A stretch of DNA of 64,000 bases, from contig WTGF01000128.1 in NCBI GenBank assembly GCA_011525385.1, positions 1-64,000 on the forward strand. The letters are read 5' to 3'. The translations under genes were made by a program, and so were the position numbers. Below the pieces are notes generated by a model. It saw only the letters and a list, made by a program, of their open reading frames with translations. It searched no databases and was not told the origin of the DNA. Origin of the DNA: Chloroflexota bacterium (GTDB taxonomy: Bacteria; Chloroflexota; Anaerolineae; Aggregatilineales; Phototrophicaceae). Of the stretch, positions 59,714 to 64,000 are shown piece by piece (position 1 is the stretch's first letter; each line of letters begins with the position of its first letter).

Positions 59714-61144
59714 TCAGGGGGCGCCAAAATCATGCGGCGCCTGCCGTGTATGCCAGTCGTGCGCACCCTCATACGCGTAGGCGATGCGGAACAAGGTCGC
59801 CTCGTCGAAAGGCCGCCCCATCAATTGATAGCCGATGGGCAAACCGTCCCGCGTGAAACCGCAAGGCGCGCTCAGCGCCGGCTGCCCGCCCAAATTGGCG
59901 GAGAAGGTGTGATGAATGATCGAGATCATCGGCGTCTCGCCGATGTCCATATCGGCGCGCGGTTGGTGCAAATCGGTCAGGCGTGGCGCCGGCAGCGGCA
60001 TGGTCGGCGAGATCAAGGCGTCGAGCTTCTGGCCGCGGAAGAGCTCCTTCATGGCGCTGCGATAGCGCTCGCGGGCGCGCAAGCCGGTGACGTAGTGCGT
60101 GGCGGGGATTAGCTCGCCCATCTTGAGCGTGGCGCGGGTGGCGGGATCGTAAAGATCGCCCTTCTCGCGCAGTCTCCCCCGGTGATAGGCGCTGGCTTCC
60201 GCCATCATCACGGTGAAAAGCGTTTCCGGCGTCAATTCAAATTCCGGCAAGCTGATCTCGATGATCTCCGCGCCCATCTCCGCCAACTCGCTGATGACAG
60301 CTTCAGTAGCCGCGCGCACATCATCGATCACCCCGGGATACAAGACGAATCCACGGTCGATGCCGATGCGCATGCCCTGAACGCCCTCGTCGATGGCGGC
60401 GCTGTAATCCGGCACTTTTTGCCGCGCCGAGGTCAGATCCTTGGGGTCGTGCCCGGCAATCGCGTTCAGCATCAAGGCGTTATCCAGGACTGTGCGCGTC
60501 ATCGGACCCACATGATCCAGCGTCCAGGACAGCGGAATCACGCCATAGGCGCTGATGCGCCCATAGGTCGGCTTCAAGCCGACGATATTGTTGATCGAGG
60601 CCGGGATGCGGATCGAGCCGCCGGTATCGGTGCCCAGCGCGCCAAATGCCGAGCGGACGGTGACCGCCACGCCCGATCCCGTGCTGGAACCGCCGGGGTA
60701 GCTGTTCAATTCCCAGGGCGAGCGGGTCGGCGGTTCGTTGACGCCGTAGGCGAATTCGTGCGGCATCGTCTTGCCGATCATGATGGCGCCGGCTTCGTCC
60801 AGCTTCCGCACCACCGTCGCGTCGAAATCGGGCAGGAAGCCCCCCATGACTTTGGAGCCGCATTCGGTGGCGACGCCTTTGGTGTAAATGATGTCCTTGA
60901 TGCCAATAGGGATGCCATGCAAGGGCCCGCGCGTATTGCCCCCCGCGATCTCTTGATCGGCTGCTTCAGCCTGCGCCAGCGCCGCTTCTTCCGGCACTGC
61001 CGCATAAGCGCGCACGGTCGGCTCAGTGCGCTTGATGCGCTCGAGCGTAGCCTGGGTCAATGCGAGCGATGTCGTGACGCCGGTTTGTAGCGCCTCCGCC
61101 GCTTCGCTGATGGACAAGTTGATGAGATCCTTTGAATCAGTCAT
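59714..61144 (-). CDS. Amidase signature enzyme (GatA/AtzE-like)
   Basis: A 476-aa amidase. The Ser-Ser-Lys triad is visible: the lysine in HGIPIGIKDIIYTKG, and serines in NSYPGGSSTGSGVAV and GTDTGGSIRIPAS. It probably works with the small protein encoded directly upstream. I start at the ATG at 61144; the ATG at 61156 would overlap the upstream gene further. Hydrolysis of a small amide or carboxybiuret-like compound is possible; GatA proper is unlikely as GatB is absent. Confidence 0.88.
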   Translation of the reverse strand: MTDSKDLINLSISEAAEALQTGVTTSLALTQATLERIKRTEPTVRAYAAVPEEAALAQAEAADQEIAGGNTRGPLHGIPIGIKDIIYTKGVATECGSKVMGGFLPDFDATVVRKLDEAGAIMIGKTMPHEFAYGVNEPPTRSPWELNSYPGGSSTGSGVAVTVRSAFGALGTDTGGSIRIPASINNIVGLKPTYGRISAYGVIPLSWTLDHVGPMTRTVLDNALMLNAIAGHDPKDLTSARQKVPDYSAAIDEGVQGMRIGIDRGFVLYPGVIDDVRAATEAVISELAEMGAEIIEISLPEFELTPETLFTVMMAEASAYHRGRLREKGDLYDPATRATLKMGELIPATHYVTGLRARERYRSAMKELFRGQKLDALISPTMPLPAPRLTDLHQPRADMDIGETPMISIIHHTFSANLGGQPALSAPCGFTRDGLPIGYQLMGRPFDEATLFRIAYAYEGAHDWHTRQAPHDFGAP

Positions 61145-61349
61145 ACCAGCCGGCATCCATTCTCAGTATCGGTGGAAAGTCTTCCAGGTCAAAGGCTTCC
61201 AGGACGGCGATCGACGGCAGTTGATCCGACAAAGCCGCCGCCAGCCCCTCAAGATCTTCACTCCCCACGTCCACGTCAAACAACGCCGCCAGCGCCGCGA
61301 TTTGATCCGCCTTGATGTTCAAGTCGGATTTGCTTCTGCCATAACTCAT
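61137..61349 (-). CDS. GatC/AtzG-like small amidase partner
   Basis: A 70-aa protein beginning MSYGRSKSDLNIKADQIAAL, with a helix pair and the C-terminal AFDLEDFPPILRMDAGWYD, similar in size and layout to GatC and AtzG-type subunits that wrap around an amidase. The ATG at 61349 has GAGGAG upstream, so the first 17 residues in the track are not used. Its stop overlaps the amidase start region, fitting a two-subunit enzyme. Confidence 0.65.
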   Translation of the reverse strand: MSYGRSKSDLNIKADQIAALAALFDVDVGSEDLEGLAAALSDQLPSIAVLEAFDLEDFPPILRMDAGWYD

Positions 61350-61396
61350 GTGGATCTCCTCTTCATTTGGTCCTGCCAGTCCGCCAGCTGGGGCGA

Positions 61397-62323
61397 TCAC
61401 CCGGCGTAAATGCCATACTCCCAGATTTTCTCGGCCATGCGCGCGATGGTGTCTTCCAGGTTTTCCCAGATGCCGCGATGCCCCGCCACCAGCACGCTGA
61501 TGATGATCGGCGCTGCTTCGTGTGATTCGATCACGCCGACATCATTGGCGATGAAGGGGTTGAAATCTCCCGTTTTGTGCGCCACCTTGGCTTCCGGCAA
61601 GTACTTCGGCAGGCGCGAGCGCGAGATTTGCCTGCCCAGTATCTCCCGCATGGCGGCGCATGATTCGGGGCTGGCGCAGCCGTCCGTCCAGATCATGTCC
61701 AGCAGCTTGCCGATGCAGCGCGCCGTGGCGCGGCTAAAGGGACGCGCCATTTCTACTTGCTCGAAGTGGAAGCGCTCGCGCGCACTTTCCCACTCGGCCG
61801 GGGACATCTCCGGATAACCGGCGCGGAACAAAGCCGCCGGACCCAATTCGCCCAAAGCCGGATCGATCGACGCCGCCAAGGCCGAAAACCAGTCGAAGCC
61901 GTCCCCCATAACATCAATATCATCCAGGCCCAGTTCGCGCATGGTCTCATTAACGGCATCGGGCCCGCCTACCGCATCGTAACAGTAATCGGTGGCGGTA
62001 TTGTCGCTTTCGATGATCATCAGTGTGGCGGCATCGCGCAAGCTGAAAACCATGCCATCGTCCATCGCCTGGAGTACACCCGTGCCGAAGCGCTTAAAGC
62101 GCGTCTCCAGCGTGTACTTTTGAGCCAGGTCAAGCGCGCCCCTGTCACAGGCGCGGAAGAGCGTCACCAGCAGCGGGATCTTGATCACGCTCATGGTATC
62201 CATCATGGTGTCGGCATTAAAAGCGATTTCTTCGCCGGAGCCGGTGAATTTCACATAAAGCGCCCATTCGGCGCGGACACCCAGCATGAGGCGTCGCAGA
62301 CTTCGTTCCAGCTCGCTATGCAC
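61397..62323 (-). CDS. Class A beta-lactamase-fold serine hydrolase
   Basis: A 308-aa protein of the penicillin-binding/beta-lactamase fold. SxxK is SVIK in DTMSVIKIPL, SDN is in MIIESDNTATDY, and KTG is in AHKTGDFNP. I do not see the ExELN omega-loop glutamate of true class A enzymes. There is no signal peptide, so it is cytoplasmic and probably not a resistance enzyme; an amide or ester hydrolase role in this operon is more likely. GTG start with AAGGAG upstream, directly after the SDR stop. Confidence 0.8.
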   Translation of the reverse strand: MHSELERSLRRLMLGVRAEWALYVKFTGSGEEIAFNADTMMDTMSVIKIPLLVTLFRACDRGALDLAQKYTLETRFKRFGTGVLQAMDDGMVFSLRDAATLMIIESDNTATDYCYDAVGGPDAVNETMRELGLDDIDVMGDGFDWFSALAASIDPALGELGPAALFRAGYPEMSPAEWESARERFHFEQVEMARPFSRATARCIGKLLDMIWTDGCASPESCAAMREILGRQISRSRLPKYLPEAKVAHKTGDFNPFIANDVGVIESHEAAPIIISVLVAGHRGIWENLEDTIARMAEKIWEYGIYAG

Positions 62324-62336
62324 TGTGCGTCACTCC

Positions 62337-63134
62337 TTAGCGCCGCACCACGCCGCCGGCCAGCCCGAGGGTCACGCCGGTGATGTAGGCCGCTTCCTCA
62401 GATGCCAGGAATGCAACCAAGGCGCCCATCTCTTCCGGTGTGCCGTGGCGCCCCAGCGGCACCAGATCCCAAACGCGCTGGACTTCTTCTTCAAAGCTGA
62501 TGCCGGCATGCGCCGCCCGCTGCCGCAAGCCCGCCCATTGCATCTCGGTGGCCATATAACCGGGCGCTATGCTATTGACGCGGACATTGTGCGGCGCCAT
62601 TTCCATTGCAAAAGCCAGGGTCATGGCGATGACAGCGGCTTTGCTGCCGGAATACGAAGCCACGCGCGGGTAGGGTTCCTGCCCGAATATCGAACTGACG
62701 GTGATGATGTTGCCGCTGCCTTGTTCCCGCATGACGCGGCCGGCGTATTTGCAGGTCAGGAAAACGCCGCGATAGTTGACGTTGACGATCTCCTCGAAAT
62801 CCGCGACCTCCAGATCGACCAGGTCGACTTCGACGCCGCCAATGCCGGCGTTGGCAACAGCCAGATCAAGCCCGCCAAAGCGAGCAATCCCCAAGCTGAC
62901 GACCGCTTCGGTGACCTCGGCGCTGGTGACATCGTGCTCGACGGCGATGACGCGCTCCGTATCGAGACCCAGTTCGTCGACGATCGCCGCCGCCGTGTCA
63001 TGAATCGCTGGACTGGCGTCGGTCATCAGAACCGACCAGCCGTCCTTCGCCAGACGCCGGGCGATGCCCTCGCCCAATCCGCGGGCAGCGCCGGTGATGA
63101 AGGCTCGTTTTGCTCCCGCTGCGTCTGTGGGCAT
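62337..63134 (-). CDS. Short-chain dehydrogenase/reductase
   Basis: A 265-aa classical SDR. Cofactor motif ITGAARGLGEGIAR, NAGIGG, active site SSIFGQEPYPRVASYSGSKAA and SIAPGYMATEM. It precedes the beta-lactamase-fold gene by a few bases, the AAGGAG of that gene overlapping its stop. A sugar or hydroxy-acid is a possible substrate. Confidence 0.88.
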   Translation of the reverse strand: MPTDAAGAKRAFITGAARGLGEGIARRLAKDGWSVLMTDASPAIHDTAAAIVDELGLDTERVIAVEHDVTSAEVTEAVVSLGIARFGGLDLAVANAGIGGVEVDLVDLEVADFEEIVNVNYRGVFLTCKYAGRVMREQGSGNIITVSSIFGQEPYPRVASYSGSKAAVIAMTLAFAMEMAPHNVRVNSIAPGYMATEMQWAGLRQRAAHAGISFEEEVQRVWDLVPLGRHGTPEEMGALVAFLASEEAAYITGVTLGLAGGVVRR

Positions 63135-63400
63135 GTCCTGACCGATTTTTACCTTTCCCCTGGCCCCTCCCTGACTGAGGAGGGGACACCCTTGTAATCA
63201 GGCGCGATATTGTCACAAAACCTGAAATTATCTCGCTGATTTTCGGGCGACCTATCAGGTCGCCCCTACAATTCCTATCATAAATGAACCTTGTAGGGGT
63301 CAGGGCGCGTAGGTCGCGTATACACTGACCGCCGACACAGCCCTACGCTATTAGCTGACCCGTCGCTATCGTAGCCATCTTGCGATCCTGTTTAGCGATC
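63135..63400. other. Intergenic region with palindrome repeat
   Basis: Contains GGGCGACCTATCAGGTCGCC (from 63245, followed by CCTACA), a nearby CTTGTAGGGGTCAGGGCGCG stretch and a C/G-rich GGCCCCTCCCTGACTGAGGA repeat. No gene seen. It separates the permease gene from the rest of the operon. Confidence 0.55.
63245..63270. repeat. GGGCGACC palindrome
   Basis: GGGCGACCTATCAGGTCGCC followed by CCTACA, near-identical to the copies in the tandem-array spacers at 47.7 and 49.15 kb (CTATC for CTGAT in the centre). Confidence 0.8.
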
Positions 63401-64000
63401 CTATGCGCGCTTTTCAGCAACGGCTTTTCGCGCCTCCCGGGCGCGGGCGCTGAAGCGCTTGACCAATCCCCAGACGCCTTCGGGAAAAAATCGCATTGTC
63501 AGCACGATCAGCACCGCTACGAACATGAAGCGCACCGGTCCCCGCGAAATGCCGAAGACATCCGACATCCAGGCGCTGGATGCCATTAACTCGCTGACAT
63601 AAGTCATTACTACGCCCACGATGACCGGTCCATAGATGGTCGCCACGCCGCCTACCAGCACCATACTGAGCAGCAGGGTCGTCAGGGAAAAACCAAAAAT
63701 ATCGGGCGAGGCGACAATCAAGAAATGAGCGTAGACGCCCCCCGCCAAGCCAGGAAAAATCGAACTCAGCACGAATGCCAGCAAGCGCTGCCGCGCCAGC
63801 GGAATGCCGCGAGCCACCGCGTACTCTTCAAAGTCGCGCAGCGCGATCAAGCTCAAGCCGAAGTCCGATGTCACCAGTCGCCGCAAGAAAATCGTCGAGC
63901 AGAGTAGCAGAAATCCCACCAGATAGAAGTGGGCGAACCGGCTCTCGCGGAAGCGAAAGTCGCCGATCTGCAATTGTGGCACGCCGGTCAAACCCTGCTG
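63401..64000 (-). CDS. Branched-chain-type ABC permease, LivM-like (partial)
   Basis: C-terminal 195-200 residues of a LivM-class permease; the gene continues beyond the window. Spans such as FAHFYLVGFLLLCSTIFL and FSLTTLLLSMVLVGGVATIYGPVIVGVVM and the signature LIALRDFEEYAVARGIPLARQRLLAFVLSSIFPGLAGGVYAHF identify it. LivM-type importers carry amino acids, urea or amides, which suits the hydrolases downstream. The C-terminal tail is basic and alanine-rich. Confidence 0.88.
   Translation of the reverse strand, partial: QQGLTGVPQLQIGDFRFRESRFAHFYLVGFLLLCSTIFLRRLVTSDFGLSLIALRDFEEYAVARGIPLARQRLLAFVLSSIFPGLAGGVYAHFLIVASPDIFGFSLTTLLLSMVLVGGVATIYGPVIVGVVMTYVSELMASSAWMSDVFGISRGPVRFMFVAVLIVLTMRFFPEGVWGLVKRFSARAREARKAVAEKRA

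Overview
This window is bacterial chromosome with about 50 protein genes in tight operons and no rRNA, tRNA or CRISPR array that I could see. Gene content suggests a heterotrophic member of the Chloroflexota (Anaerolineae-like): BMP-type and sugar-type ABC importers whose binding proteins end their leaders in AxA-Q, an LLM/F420-type oxidoreductase, many ADP-ribosylglycohydrolase, enolase-superfamily and Gfo/Idh/MocA proteins, and dispersed GGGCGACC...GGTCGCCC hairpins. This is inference from families and style; no phylogenetic marker is present.

Layout. (1) 0.4-2.4 kb (-): nucleoside hydrolase and M42-like peptidase. (2) 2.4-3.5 kb: intergenic block with an unlisted 33-aa membrane microprotein, a hairpin plus intrinsic terminator, and a MITE-like element with 19-bp inverted ends. 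(3) 3.5-16 kb (+): a nucleoside-type BMP ABC importer, whose binding-protein gene is separated from its ATPase gene by a small DUF5678-like gene and a type II restriction-modification pair, followed by a coiled-coil protein, ADP-ribosylglycohydrolase, PfkB kinase, YjbQ protein and a second nucleoside hydrolase. This reads as a nucleoside/ADP-ribosyl salvage locus. (4) 16-23.5 kb (-): LacI regulator, sugar ABC importer (binding protein and two permeases, no ATPase) and two large double-domain SnoaL/NTF2-like proteins.

(5) 23.8-45.9 kb: a carbohydrate-acid locus read in two directions around a LacI gene. The minus arm has an oligopeptide/oligosaccharide-type ABC importer (no ATPases), a BNR/sialidase-like propeller, enolase-superfamily dehydratase, DapA-like aldolase, oligogalacturonate-lyase-like propeller, Gfo/Idh/MocA dehydrogenase and an alpha/beta hydrolase. 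The plus arm starts at a clear sigma-70 promoter with a perfect 14-bp LacI operator and encodes a DapA-like aldolase, sulfatase, D-tartrate-dehydratase-like enzyme, glycosyltransferase-like protein, a 1043-aa exo-rhamnogalacturonan-lyase-like protein, TIM-barrel isomerase, dehydrogenase and amidohydrolase. Together they suggest uptake and breakdown of an acidic, possibly sulfated, pectin- or rhamnogalacturonan-like glycan.

(6) 46-52 kb (+): four tandem paralogous ADP-ribosylglycohydrolase-family genes. The spacers between copies 1-2 and 2-3 carry intact GGGCGACC palindromes, the spacer between copies 3-4 carries a degenerate one, and copies 3 and 4 share a 115-bp near-identical tract. (7) 52-54.3 kb: coiled-coil protein and a beta-propeller glycosidase-like protein. 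(8) 54.6-64 kb (-): two M20 peptidases, SDR, PuuE/PgdA-like deacetylase, LLM oxidoreductase, amidase with a GatC/AtzG-like small partner, a class A beta-lactamase-fold hydrolase without a signal peptide, a second SDR and the end of a LivM-type permease, which together look like an amide/ureide-type catabolic operon.

The least expected features are the four-gene ADP-ribosylglycohydrolase array with its hairpin-bearing spacers and the restriction-modification cassette inside the importer operon.
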